NCBI GenBank assembly: GCA_910587165.1
Contig: CAJUKP010000010.1
Coordinates: 14,727-78,726 of the forward strand
Source of the DNA: an uncultured Duncaniella sp.
Lineage (GTDB): Bacteria; Bacteroidota; Bacteroidia; Bacteroidales; Muribaculaceae
Direction: 5' to 3'
Length of the DNA: 64,000 nucleotides
In this document: piece after piece, positions 25,867-34,815 of the stretch
Numbering within the stretch: the stretch's first letter is position 1
Layout of the letters: every line of letters starts with the position of its first letter
Program-made: the position numbers and the translations under genes
The notes under the pieces: model-generated
The model's database searches: none
Told to the model about the DNA's origin: nothing
What the model saw: only the letters and a program-made list of their open reading frames with translations

Positions 25867-27648
25867 ATGAAGAAATTTTTCATCGCGTTCCTTGGCTCAC
25901 TGGCCGGAATATGGTTCTCGCTTTTCATAGCCTTTGTAGGCTTCACTATAGTTATAGCCGCTGCAGCCGCATCTTCGCTCGGCAATAAGACCGTGTCTGA
26001 AATCAAGGAAGGGAGCTATCTCACCCTCTCGCTCTCAGGTACCATCAACGAGCGTCCCGGCACACTCAAGCCCATGGAGGTTCTCCGCGGACTTGACAAA
26101 GATGTGACAGGCCTTAACCAGATTGTGGGTGCAATCCGTATGGCTGCCGAGGACGACCGCATCCGCGGCATCTACATTGACTGCAAGGGCGCTTCGGCCG
26201 GTCTGGCACAGCATCAGGCCATAGTCGAGGCTCTTCATGATTTCAAAGGTATCGCCCCTGAGAAGTGGATATATGCTTATTCCGATTACTTCACCCAGGG
26301 AGACTACTATATCGCCTCGGTGGCGGATTCGATATTCCTCAATCCCATAGGTATGGTGGACATACACGGATTATCTACCACCAATATGTATTTCAAGAAC
26401 CTTCTTGACAAGATGGGCGTCGAGATGCAGGTTGTGAAAGTCGGCACCTACAAAAGTGCAGTCGAGCCTTATCTTCTTGACAAGATGAGCGAGCCTGCCC
26501 GTGAGCAGCAGGAGCTTTTCCTCGGGAATATGTGGAAGTATGTGGCAGGGGATATCGCCGCATCGCGTGGCGTCACTGTCGGTGATGTCAATGCGTGGGC
26601 AGACAGCCTTGTGTTTACACTTCCGGCAGAGAAAGTGCTTGGTATGAAAGTGGTGGACCGTCTCATCTATCGTCATGAGATGGACGAGAGACTCATGTCG
26701 CTTACCGAGGTTGATGATATTGACAAGCTTCCTGCAGTCAGTGTCGTTGATTATTGCTCTGTAAAGGATATTGACAAGAAAGGAAATGGAAAAGGAGCCA
26801 AAATCGGAGTTCTGTATGCAACCGGTGATATCACCGACGAGGACGGCGACGGCATTGTGGCTGCAAAGCTTGTGCCGGAGATTCTTGAAATTGCAGACGA
26901 TGATGAGATTGACGGACTTGTGATGTGTGTCAACTCCGGTGGCGGATCGGCATTCGCTTCCGAGCAGATCTGGGAGGCTCTCGAACAATATAAGAAAATC
27001 ACAGGCAAGCCTTTCTATGTGTCAATGTCGGACTATGCCGCATCCGGAGGCTATTATATCTCATGTGGCGCCGACCGTATATACGCACAGCCCACTACAC
27101 TTACCGGCTCGATCGGTATCTTCGGAATGATTCCCAATGCCCATGGTCTCATATCCGGCAAACTCGGAGTCAATACTTCGACTGTGGCCACCAATCCCCG
27201 CGCCGTGCCCATTTCTGTCATGGATCCGATGACACCCGCCCAGCGTGTGGCTATGCAGGCTTATGTGGAGCAGGGATATGATCTCTTTACCCGTCGTTGC
27301 GCCGAAGGCCGCGGCATGAGTCAGGACTCCATCAAGGCTATCGCCGAGGGTAGAGTGTGGGATGGAGCTGAGGCTCTCGCCAGAGGACTCGTCGATGAAC
27401 TCGGTGGCCTTGATGCTGCTATCGCCGGCATGGCCAAGACTCTCAATGTCGAGACCTGGACAATCAAGGAGTATCCTGTGCTCGAACCGAAATGGTATGA
27501 TGTGATCATTGAGGCCGGAGCCGATCTGAAGGCTTCGGTGATTGATGAGGAACTCGGTGAGATGAAGTCAATCTACGAGACGCTGAACACTGTCAAAGGC
27601 CTTGCTCCCGTGCAGGCCCGTATGGGTTTCTTCGAGGTTAATATCTGA
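25867..27648 (+). CDS. sppA: Signal peptide peptidase SppA, 67K type
   Basis: This 593-residue inner-membrane protease degrades cleaved signal peptides. One N-terminal membrane segment (about 7-38) is followed by two tandem S49 domains. The catalytic Lys196 is in KVGTYKSAVEPY in the first domain, and the nucleophile Ser393 is in YAASGGYYIS in the second, the arrangement known for the E. coli-type tetramer. The length is right for the 67K type. It leads a rightward cluster, with lpxK starting nine bases after its stop. Confidence 0.94.
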   Translation: MKKFFIAFLGSLAGIWFSLFIAFVGFTIVIAAAAASSLGNKTVSEIKEGSYLTLSLSGTINERPGTLKPMEVLRGLDKDVTGLNQIVGAIRMAAEDDRIRGIYIDCKGASAGLAQHQAIVEALHDFKGIAPEKWIYAYSDYFTQGDYYIASVADSIFLNPIGMVDIHGLSTTNMYFKNLLDKMGVEMQVVKVGTYKSAVEPYLLDKMSEPAREQQELFLGNMWKYVAGDIAASRGVTVGDVNAWADSLVFTLPAEKVLGMKVVDRLIYRHEMDERLMSLTEVDDIDKLPAVSVVDYCSVKDIDKKGNGKGAKIGVLYATGDITDEDGDGIVAAKLVPEILEIADDDEIDGLVMCVNSGGGSAFASEQIWEALEQYKKITGKPFYVSMSDYAASGGYYISCGADRIYAQPTTLTGSIGIFGMIPNAHGLISGKLGVNTSTVATNPRAVPISVMDPMTPAQRVAMQAYVEQGYDLFTRRCAEGRGMSQDSIKAIAEGRVWDGAEALARGLVDELGGLDAAIAGMAKTLNVETWTIKEYPVLEPKWYDVIIEAGADLKASVIDEELGEMKSIYETLNTVKGLAPVQARMGFFEVNI

Positions 27649-27657
27649 TCCGTTGCC

Positions 27658-28752
27658 ATGGCTCGTAACCGGTTGTTGTCAGCTCTGTTGCTCTATCCTA
27701 TATCGAGGCTCTACGGCCTTGGTATAGCCATACGCAACCGTATGTTTGAGTATGGTGTGCTCAAGCAGACGGAGTTTCCTGTGCCGGTGATAGTTGTGGG
27801 CAATCTCGCGATGGGCGGTACCGGCAAGACCCCCCACGTGGAATATATCGTGGAGGCTCTCATGGGCAAGTACAATATCGGTGTCCTTTCGCGCGGTTAC
27901 AGGCGTTCCACCCGTGGATTCGTTCTTGCAACCCCTCAGTCGCGCCCCGAGGACATAGGTGACGAGTCTTATCAGATCTATCGCAAGTTCGGTCCCGACA
28001 TCACTGTGGCCGTGTGTGAGAACAGGGTCAATGGGATAAAACGTATGCTTGAGATCAACCCGAGAATCAATATGTTCATTCTCGATGACGCTTTCCAGCA
28101 TCGTTATGTTAAACCTACCGTATCGGTGGTGCTCACCGAGTTCAACCGTCCAGTATTTACCGACAGTCTCCTCCCTTACGGCCGGTTGCGTGAGACCCGT
28201 GCGGCGCTCAACCGTGCCGACATAGTCATTGCCACCAAATGTCCGCCGGGTATGGAACAGCTCGAGTATAGTATTTTCGGTGAGAAACTCAGCCTCTTCC
28301 CGTTCCAGAAACTATTCTTCTCACATTTTGTCTACGGTCATTTCGTGCCCGTATTCCCTGATGATGCCACCGATATCCCGGCGCTTGACACTATCCGTCC
28401 CGGCACGGAGGTGCTTGTTGTTACGGGAGTGGCCAATCCCAAGCCTTTCTCTCGTTATCTGCGCCGCAACAAGGTGAAGGTGAAACTTATGCGGTTTCCT
28501 GACCATCATAGTTTCACGGCTTCCGACATGGAGTCGATCCGTTCACGGTTTGCTGAACTCTCCGGGGCGGGCAAGTTCATCGCCACTACTGAGAAGGATG
28601 CCGTGCGCCTGTTCAATAATCCTTACTTCCCTCACGAACTGAAATCAAAGATTTTCTATGTGCCCATCAAGGTGGGATTTATCGACAGAGGAGAAAAGGA
28701 ATTCATTCCCACTCTTGAGAAAACCATCCGCGACTCGCGGTTGTTTAAATAG
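27658..28752 (+). CDS. lpxK: Tetraacyldisaccharide 4'-kinase
   Basis: LpxK phosphorylates the 4' position of the lipid A disaccharide at the cytoplasmic face of the inner membrane. The 364-residue protein has the N-terminal amphipathic segment, Walker A GGTGKTPH at 53-60, LSRGYRRSTRGF, and LDDAFQHRYV, all typical of the family. Its presence shows an LPS-bearing outer membrane. Confidence 0.95.
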   Translation: MARNRLLSALLLYPISRLYGLGIAIRNRMFEYGVLKQTEFPVPVIVVGNLAMGGTGKTPHVEYIVEALMGKYNIGVLSRGYRRSTRGFVLATPQSRPEDIGDESYQIYRKFGPDITVAVCENRVNGIKRMLEINPRINMFILDDAFQHRYVKPTVSVVLTEFNRPVFTDSLLPYGRLRETRAALNRADIVIATKCPPGMEQLEYSIFGEKLSLFPFQKLFFSHFVYGHFVPVFPDDATDIPALDTIRPGTEVLVVTGVANPKPFSRYLRRNKVKVKLMRFPDHHSFTASDMESIRSRFAELSGAGKFIATTEKDAVRLFNNPYFPHELKSKIFYVPIKVGFIDRGEKEFIPTLEKTIRDSRLFK

Positions 28753-28824
28753 GAGGTGACTTCTTCCGCCGCACCGGTTGTGCCCGTATTCCCTCCGGGC
28801 CGGATCCGGCGTCCGGTTCACCTC
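28753..28824 (+). promoter_or_regulatory. Structured spacer between lpxK and punA
   Basis: The 105-base gap can fold: GAGGTGA (28753-28759) pairs with TCACCTC (28818-28824), and inside it lies a 12-base palindrome GCCGGATCCGGC (28799-28810). There is no T-run, so it is not an ordinary terminator. It might be an RNA processing or translation-control element. Confidence 0.35.
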
Positions 28825-28857
28825 ATCCTAATCATCAATACCTTATCCAAAATCACA

Positions 28858-29673
28858 ATGTTAGAACAGATCAAACAGACGGCTGATTTCATCCGCTCAA
28901 ACGTGCAGGGCCCGATGCCCGTTATCGCAATAATCCTTGGTACTGGTCTGGGCCCCATCGTCGACCACATGACCGACAAACAATATATCCCATATTCGAA
29001 AATCCCCAATTTCCCGGTATCGACGGTCGAGGGACACAGTGGAAACTTCATCGTTGGTATGCTGGGCGAGAGACGTGTCATCGCTATGCAGGGCCGTTTC
29101 CATTACTATGAGGGGTACGATATGAAACAGGTCACTTTCCCCGTCAGAGTATTCAAGGCTCTCGGCGTGGAGACACTTTTTGTATCAAACGCATCGGGCG
29201 GCATGAACAAGGAGTTTGTCGTGGGCGATGTGATGACCATCACCGACCATATCAATCTCTTCCCTGAGAACCCTCTCCGTGGTAAGAACTACAATGAACT
29301 CGGTACCCGTTTCCCCGCCATGACATACGCCTATGATCCGGCTCTTATCAAACTTGCCGACCAGATCGCCTCTGAGAAAGGAATCCGGTTGATGCATGGC
29401 GTGTATGTCGGTGTCACCGGTCCGACATTCGAGACCCCTGCCGAATATGAGTATTACCGTATCATCGGCGGCGACTGTGTGGGTATGTCGACAGTTCCCG
29501 AAGTTATCGTGGCCAACCATGCCGGTATGCGCGTTTATGGTCTGTCTGTGATAACCGATCTCGGTGGTAAGGATGTCACCCAGGTGCCTACCCATGAGGA
29601 AGTGCAGCAGGCGGCAGTCATCGCGCAGCCAAAATGCCTCGAGATCATGAAAGAACTCGTCAACCGTTGCTGA
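28858..29673 (+). CDS. punA: Purine-nucleoside phosphorylase
   Basis: This trimeric-type PNP (271 residues) cleaves inosine or guanosine with phosphate to base and ribose 1-phosphate. Motifs include IILGTGLGPI with the phosphate-binding loop, VSTVEGHSGNFIVG, QGRFHYYEGYDM, and VSNASGGMN. The base-binding Glu is in GPTFETPAEYE. I chose the ATG at 28858 (MLEQIKQTADF), which gives the usual family length. A GTG just after the lpxK stop would add 34 unusual residues. thiL starts one base after its stop codon. Confidence 0.94.
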   Translation: MLEQIKQTADFIRSNVQGPMPVIAIILGTGLGPIVDHMTDKQYIPYSKIPNFPVSTVEGHSGNFIVGMLGERRVIAMQGRFHYYEGYDMKQVTFPVRVFKALGVETLFVSNASGGMNKEFVVGDVMTITDHINLFPENPLRGKNYNELGTRFPAMTYAYDPALIKLADQIASEKGIRLMHGVYVGVTGPTFETPAEYEYYRIIGGDCVGMSTVPEVIVANHAGMRVYGLSVITDLGGKDVTQVPTHEEVQQAAVIAQPKCLEIMKELVNRC

Positions 29674-29674
29674 A

Positions 29675-30697
29675 ATGGAAATATCTGAACTTGGTGAATT
29701 TGGTCTTATCGACCATCTGACTAAGGATCTTCCTACGGTCAATCCCTCCACCCTCCGCGGGGTGGGGGATGACTGTGCCGTGCTCCGCAATCACGACACC
29801 GATATCCTTGTCACGACCGACCTTCTGCTCGAGGGAGTGCACTTTGATCTCACATACGTGCCTCTAAAACACCTCGGTTATAAATCGGCTATCGTAAATT
29901 TCTCGGATGTCTATGCCATGAACGGTGCTCCTAAGCAGATCACCGTATCGCTGGGCATATCATCGCGGTTCACGGTAGAGCATATCTCGGAGCTTTTTTC
30001 CGGCATACGTCTCGCCTGTGAACTCTATGGTGTTGATCTCGTCGGAGGAGACACCACTTCGTCCCACCAGGGGCTCGTCATATCCATCACCTGCATTGGC
30101 GAGGCTCCTGCCGACCGTATAGTGACGCGTTCCGGTGCCAAGGATACCGATCTGATATGCGTCAGCGGTGATCTTGGAGCTGCGTATATGGGACTTCAGC
30201 TCCTTGAGCGCGAGAAGGTGGCCTCGGCAGGACGTAAGGATTTCACTCCCGACTTCCAGGGTAAGGAGTATCTTGTCGAGCGTCAGCTTAAACCCGAGGC
30301 CCGTAGAGACGTGATAGAGGCTCTTGCCGCTGCAGGGATTGTGCCGACTTCAATGATGGATATAAGTGACGGTCTCAGTTCCGAGCTGCTGCATATATGC
30401 AAGGACAGCAATGCCGGATGCCGCGTGTATGAGGATCGCATACCCATAGACTATCAGACCGCCGTCATGGCCGAGGAGCTCGGGATGAATCTTGTCACCG
30501 CCGCACTCAACGGTGGAGAGGATTACGAACTTCTTTTCACTGTTCCGCTTCACGTTCACGAGGAAGTGAGCAAAATTCCGGGTGTAAAGGTGATAGGACA
30601 CATCACAAAACCATCTTTGGGATGTGCCATGATCACACGTGACGGTGCAGAGATAGAACTCCGCGCCCAGGGGTGGAATCCTCTGAAGAAAGATTAA
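29675..30697 (+). CDS. thiL: Thiamine-monophosphate kinase
   Basis: ThiL phosphorylates thiamine monophosphate to the active cofactor thiamine diphosphate. The 340-residue protein has the metal and nucleotide-binding acidic motifs GDDCAVLR and LLEGVHFD, the AIVNFSDVYAMNG stretch, DLVGGDTTSS and MDISDGLSSEL, all family hallmarks. It is the last gene of the sppA cluster. No TPP riboswitch is visible upstream. Confidence 0.94.
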   Translation: MEISELGEFGLIDHLTKDLPTVNPSTLRGVGDDCAVLRNHDTDILVTTDLLLEGVHFDLTYVPLKHLGYKSAIVNFSDVYAMNGAPKQITVSLGISSRFTVEHISELFSGIRLACELYGVDLVGGDTTSSHQGLVISITCIGEAPADRIVTRSGAKDTDLICVSGDLGAAYMGLQLLEREKVASAGRKDFTPDFQGKEYLVERQLKPEARRDVIEALAAAGIVPTSMMDISDGLSSELLHICKDSNAGCRVYEDRIPIDYQTAVMAEELGMNLVTAALNGGEDYELLFTVPLHVHEEVSKIPGVKVIGHITKPSLGCAMITRDGAEIELRAQGWNPLKKD

Positions 30698-30804
30698 GGA
30701 GTTGCTTAAAAATTGTTATTTAACGCTCTCCGGCATCAGGTAGGGTTAAACTTTTACGGTCTATACTGTTCTAAATTGAAAGACTGACACCAATCCCTAT
30801 AGAT

Positions 30805-31938
30805 ATGAAACAGATTCTACGTACATTCATGCTCCTCGTAGCCTGTGTGGCTCTTGCGGCTCCTCTTGCTGATGCCCAGCGTCATCAAGGTGCCGGTGCA
30901 GCAGGCGGTCAGAAGCGCGAACACCGCTCGCAACAGGCTCGTCCTGCTGCCGGAAACAGTGGCTCGAGAGTTCATGGCGGAAGAAACGAACGTGTCAACA
31001 AAGAACATGGCAGACCGGTTCAGGCCCGACCCTCAATGATGAATAACGCCACCAAGGATAACAAGGGGCGTCCCGCTGTCGGAACAGGCGGAAACAACAG
31101 CCGTCCTGACAGACCTAATGGCAACAGACCGGGCAACAACAAACCCGGCAATAACAAGCCGGGGAATAACAAACCCGGCAACAACCATCGTCCCGAAGGA
31201 GTGAGACCCGGTGGTGGCAACAATGGAGGCAACCATGGCGGTAATAATGTCGGCAATCACCGTCCCGCTGTGGGCAATAAGCCCGGCAACGGCAATAATC
31301 GCCCGGGACATGGCAACAATGGAAACAACCATCGTCCGGGTAACAACCATAACCGTCCGGGTGGAAACCATGCTGTGAAACCCGGCAACGGTCATGCTCC
31401 CGGATTCGGACCTTCGGCCGGACATCATCGTCCGCCAACAATGCGTCCGCCCCAGCGTCCGCATCGTCCTCCGATGCTGCGTCCGCACTATCGTCCGGTG
31501 CCTCCTCCCGCCTGGCGTCCACGCCGCGGATTGCCATTTGTGAGAGGCATACTTGGCCTGACATTTGGCGCCGCCATTAATGTATCGCTCGATTATCTTT
31601 ACAACAACGGTTATACTGTCGATGGATATGGCAACGATATCGTTTATCTGCGCAATGTCCCTGCCCTCAACTATATATGGACAGATGCCGCCCTTTATTA
31701 CGGAGCAGGAGGCCTTGATACCTCGAGTTTCTATTACTCCACTCCTTATTATGATGCAGCCCGTTATAACAGTGTCTACAATTCACTTGTCGGCACATAC
31801 GGCTATCCTGTATCGACAGGTAACTCGGGGGGTGTCGTGACATCGACATGGTTCGGAGGAAACAATGGATTCATAACCCTCTCGTTCGGGGCCGGTTCAG
31901 CCGGACGTTTCCTCACGACATTGACATTTGGAATGTAA
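30805..31938 (+). CDS. Secreted Asn/Pro/Gly/His-rich repeat protein
   Basis: This 377-residue protein has a signal peptide (MKQILRTFMLLVACVALAAPLADA). Residues 30-230 are low-complexity, rich in Asn, Gly, Pro, Arg and His, with tandem NKPGN-type pentapeptides, then a His/Pro/Arg-rich linker. The last 130 residues form a distinct Tyr/Gly/Asn-rich domain with one possible hydrophobic segment (GILGLTFGAAINVSLDYLY) and beta-strand-like ends. I do not recognise the family. It could be a cell-surface or periplasmic structural protein. A strong terminator follows. Confidence 0.7.
   Translation: MKQILRTFMLLVACVALAAPLADAQRHQGAGAAGGQKREHRSQQARPAAGNSGSRVHGGRNERVNKEHGRPVQARPSMMNNATKDNKGRPAVGTGGNNSRPDRPNGNRPGNNKPGNNKPGNNKPGNNHRPEGVRPGGGNNGGNHGGNNVGNHRPAVGNKPGNGNNRPGHGNNGNNHRPGNNHNRPGGNHAVKPGNGHAPGFGPSAGHHRPPTMRPPQRPHRPPMLRPHYRPVPPPAWRPRRGLPFVRGILGLTFGAAINVSLDYLYNNGYTVDGYGNDIVYLRNVPALNYIWTDAALYYGAGGLDTSSFYYSTPYYDAARYNSVYNSLVGTYGYPVSTGNSGGVVTSTWFGGNNGFITLSFGAGSAGRFLTTLTFGM
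31123..31182 (+). repeat. Four tandem 15-base units within the repeat protein gene
   Basis: Units at 31123, 31138, 31153 and 31168 each encode N-K/R-P-G-N. The codons differ slightly between units. Such tracts can change in copy number by slippage. Confidence 0.8.
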
Positions 31939-31946
31939 GAATGACA

Positions 31947-31999
31947 AAAACTGAAGGCTCCCGAATCTCGGTAAAAGAGATGCGGGAGCCTTCAGTTTT
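31947..31999. terminator. Bidirectional terminator
   Basis: A perfect 17-base stem (31947-31963 with 31983-31999) ends in TTTT on both strands. It serves the repeat-protein gene on plus and the seven-gene operon ending with the DUF486 gene on minus. Confidence 0.9.
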
Positions 32000-32015
32000 A
32001 TCCGTTTAGCCGGTC

Positions 32016-32393
32016 TCAGTCAGTGTCAAGAAATACAAGAAATACGGCTATTATGAGCAGGGCAAATGCCATGAAATGGTTCCAGTGGAGCGACTCACCT
32101 TTGAAAAACACTATTGTGAATACAGTAAATACCATGAGTGAGATCACTTCCTGTGTCACCTTCAGCTGCATCAGATTGAACGGGCCTCCGTTGCCTATGA
32201 AGCCATGACGGTTTGCCGGCACCATGAAGCAGTATTCAAACAGAGCCACCACCCACGAAAGCAGTATTATGATTATGAGTGGTGTGGATGATGATATGAT
32301 TTTCATCTCCTCAAGTTTGAGTTGCCCATACCAGGCGAAAGTCATGAAAATGTTGGAGATGACGAGCATCCCCACTATAAGCCATCCGTTCAT
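32016..32393 (-). CDS. DUF486-family small membrane protein (DMT superfamily)
   Basis: This 125-residue protein has four hydrophobic segments and starts MNGWLIVGMLVISNIFMTFAWYG, a DUF486 signature. FEYCFMVPANRHG and the C-terminal FLVFLDTD region also fit. The family is related to small drug/metabolite exporters, but no substrate is known. I chose the ATG at 32393, four bases after the nucleotidase stop, because a longer frame starting at 32474 lies inside that gene. It is the last gene of the operon. Confidence 0.85.
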   Translation of the reverse strand: MNGWLIVGMLVISNIFMTFAWYGQLKLEEMKIISSSTPLIIIILLSWVVALFEYCFMVPANRHGFIGNGGPFNLMQLKVTQEVISLMVFTVFTIVFFKGESLHWNHFMAFALLIIAVFLVFLDTD

Positions 32394-32397
32394 CTTG

Positions 32398-33924
32398 TCA
32401 GAATGATGCCATTCGGTTATTTCTGTCGGGTTTTGCCATGAGAACATCCATTTTGCCCTTCCCGATATAGTCAATCAGGGCATCGTATAGAATCTCCTTG
32501 CTTTTTGCAAGTGTGACTCCACGGCTCAATGGTGTCATATAGTCATTTCCTGCGGCGAGATAATCTATAGTAGCCACCCGGTATTTCCCGTCTTCCCTGA
32601 TAGGCTTGCCGTCTATTGTGGCTGAATTTATCTGCTTTGTCGAGGGATCGAAAAGCACCTTCACGTTGGCGCTCACTCCATTTCCTTCCTGTGCGGCCAT
32701 GATGCCGAGATTTTCAAGCAGATCCTTGCCCGTGAGCTCAAGCACGACGATACGGTTGTTGAACGGAGCGATGTCTATGATCTCACCTTTGGTGATTTCG
32801 CCTGCGTTAAGACTGTTGCGTATTCCTCCCTTGTTCATGATCGAGAGATCAACAGGCTTACCGCTGATCTCCGCACCTCTTTCTCTCACGAAATCGCTCA
32901 TCAGATTGAGCAGTTCGGGCGATTCCCGCTCCCAATCATAGGGTGATGTCCCTATCACGATGTTCTTGACAGAGTCCACCTTTTCGGTGTAAGGCTCAAT
33001 CAGCGATGCATAACCGGTGTCTATGCGGCTGTCAAGCCGGCTGTCGACAGGGATCAGCCGGGCGTTCACCTGCTTGTCAGCAAGATTGATATCTATTTCG
33101 CCGAGATACACACCTTTGGTTCCGGTCTGGAGCACGGATATGGTATCTCCCTCGGCATTGGCCACTCTCCATGCCGGTACACCCTTCGACGGGTCTATCA
33201 CTGTATGGGAATGACCTCCGATGATGACGTCGATATCCTTCGAGCCTGCTGCAAGCTTGAGATCATCGCAAAGTTTGGAGTCTTCGTCATAACCGATATG
33301 TGTCACGGCTATCACCATCTCCGCCCCTTCCGATTTGAGTCTGGCAGCCTCGGAGTTGGCGCTGCTGATGGCGTCGAGATATGTCATGCCACGGTAATTC
33401 TCCTCGGCTATGATACCTTTGGGATCGAGATTGATCCCGACGAAACCCACTTTGTGTTCGTTGAAAGTCTTCATCACAGAGGGGACGAAGAGGCCGTCGA
33501 GGGCTGTGCCGGTGAAGTCATAGTTTGTGGAAACGCGGTCGGCTGTGACATTTTTCCACTGTCCGGCCAGGGAGTCGATGCCAAGATCAAACTCATGGTT
33601 GCCAAGTATGCGTAGGTCATAGCCCATCGCGTTCATGAGTTTACGCTCCACCTCTCCACCGAAAAGAGTGAAATACATGGAGCCCTGCACGGCATCGCCG
33701 GCATCCACGAGCATTACATTCTCACGTGCGTTTCTCACACTGTCAACAAGCACCATGCGGCGTGCCATTCCGCCCATGTCGTGACGGTCGGGGAGTATGG
33801 CCGAGTGGGTGTCGTTGGTGTGGAGTATCACCAGATGGTCGGCATCTCCGGCCTCTGTCGCCGAGGGCGTACAGCCGCTGAACACTGCCGCCGAGATTGC
33901 CAATGGGAAAAGATAGCGTTTCAT
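32398..33924 (-). CDS. 5'-nucleotidase/metallophosphoesterase lipoprotein (UshA-like)
   Basis: This 508-residue protein has a lipobox FSGC with Cys18, so it is probably lipid-anchored facing the periplasm. The metal-binding motifs of the N-terminal phosphoesterase domain are complete: HTNDTHS, GNHEFD and GGHSHT. The C-terminal substrate domain carries MNKGGIRNSLNAGE and the stacking region near YDALIDY. Such enzymes dephosphorylate nucleotides or cyclic nucleotides. Its stop overlaps no downstream gene, while its start overlaps the queE stop by four bases. Confidence 0.9.
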   Translation of the reverse strand: MKRYLFPLAISAAVFSGCTPSATEAGDADHLVILHTNDTHSAILPDRHDMGGMARRMVLVDSVRNARENVMLVDAGDAVQGSMYFTLFGGEVERKLMNAMGYDLRILGNHEFDLGIDSLAGQWKNVTADRVSTNYDFTGTALDGLFVPSVMKTFNEHKVGFVGINLDPKGIIAEENYRGMTYLDAISSANSEAARLKSEGAEMVIAVTHIGYDEDSKLCDDLKLAAGSKDIDVIIGGHSHTVIDPSKGVPAWRVANAEGDTISVLQTGTKGVYLGEIDINLADKQVNARLIPVDSRLDSRIDTGYASLIEPYTEKVDSVKNIVIGTSPYDWERESPELLNLMSDFVRERGAEISGKPVDLSIMNKGGIRNSLNAGEITKGEIIDIAPFNNRIVVLELTGKDLLENLGIMAAQEGNGVSANVKVLFDPSTKQINSATIDGKPIREDGKYRVATIDYLAAGNDYMTPLSRGVTLAKSKEILYDALIDYIGKGKMDVLMAKPDRNNRMASF

Positions 33925-34472
33925 TGTATGTTGATGAGTTTATGAGTCTGAAGTGACAGCCGCCAGTGAGGGTGTGACATTATGTATGCGACAGTCTCGG
34001 GAATATTCTCCCCGCTGCATGGCTGCAGGAAATAATGGAATGCATTGTGGCGTGAGGCTATCTCCTCTACATCCTGCCCGAGATACACGACTTTGAGTTC
34101 GTCGATCCGGCGGAGTACTGCGGTAGTGTCACCTTTCGGGGAGCAGGTCACCCAATCCACATCCTCGGGAAGCGGGCCGGTGCCGTTGGTCTCGACCTGT
34201 ATGTAGAATCCGGCATCGTGCAGCATATCCACGAGTCTGTCGTCAAGTTGCAGCGATGGCTCTCCTCCTGTTATGACCAGATGCCGCGATGGGTAACCGG
34301 TGAGTTCCTTGAGCAGATCCGGGAGATCCATGATCCGGTTTCCGCTATGGTCTGTGTCGCAGAAATCACATTTGAGATTGCATCCGCTGAAACGCAGAAA
34401 CACCGCGGGTGTTCCGGTGAAGAATCCCTCGCCCTGGAGGGAATAGAATATTTCGTTGACGCGGTAGGCCAT
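33921..34472 (-). CDS. queE: 7-carboxy-7-deazaguanine synthase
   Basis: QueE is the radical-SAM enzyme that contracts 6-carboxytetrahydropterin to 7-carboxy-7-deazaguanine in queuosine synthesis. The cluster-binding cysteines are Cys31, Cys35 and Cys38 in SGCNLKCDFCDT, and VITGGEPSLQ is the SAM motif. At 183 residues it is one of the short QueE forms. It starts one base after the queD stop and overlaps the nucleotidase start by four bases. Confidence 0.94.
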   Translation of the reverse strand: MAYRVNEIFYSLQGEGFFTGTPAVFLRFSGCNLKCDFCDTDHSGNRIMDLPDLLKELTGYPSRHLVITGGEPSLQLDDRLVDMLHDAGFYIQVETNGTGPLPEDVDWVTCSPKGDTTAVLRRIDELKVVYLGQDVEEIASRHNAFHYFLQPCSGENIPETVAYIMSHPHWRLSLQTHKLINIQ

Positions 34473-34473
34473 A

Positions 34474-34815
34474 TCAGATTGAGTCGTCGGTGGTATATAT
34501 TGCTATGTTGCCCTCGCTCTCGGCCACATCGACACGATAGCAATTGTCGGTGTGCTCGCATATCCAGCGCGCGATGTTTTCGGCGGTAGGATTGAACGGG
34601 AGCAGTTCGTTGAAGTTTCCATGGTCAAGATAGGATGTGATCCTCTCTTTTATATGGGAGAAATCGGTGACCATTCCGTCGCTGTTCAGACTACGGGCAC
34701 GGCAATAGACGGTCACTATCCAGTTGTGGCCATGCAGACGGGAGCATTTGCTTTCATAGGAAAGCTTGAGACTGTGGCATCCCGCGAGTTCGAATCGTTT
34801 GGTGATATAATACAT
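34474..34815 (-). CDS. queD: 6-carboxytetrahydropterin synthase
   Basis: QueD converts 7,8-dihydroneopterin triphosphate to 6-carboxytetrahydropterin. The 113-residue protein has zinc ligands His14, His28 and His30 (AGCHSL and LHGHNW), the catalytic Cys24, and the DHGNFNEL stretch. Its start overlaps the cca stop by one base. queC is not in the window, so the next enzyme must be encoded elsewhere. Confidence 0.93.
   Translation of the reverse strand: MYYITKRFELAGCHSLKLSYESKCSRLHGHNWIVTVYCRARSLNSDGMVTDFSHIKERITSYLDHGNFNELLPFNPTAENIARWICEHTDNCYRVDVAESEGNIAIYTTDDSI

Noticed and set aside
31123..31182. CRISPR-like short repeats
   Set aside because: The units are contiguous and in the reading frame, without spacers, and no cas gene is present.
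31020..31564. Several long frames on both strands in the repeat-protein gene
   Set aside because: They are products of the low-complexity GC-rich repeats, and only the plus-strand frame has a signal peptide and a terminator.
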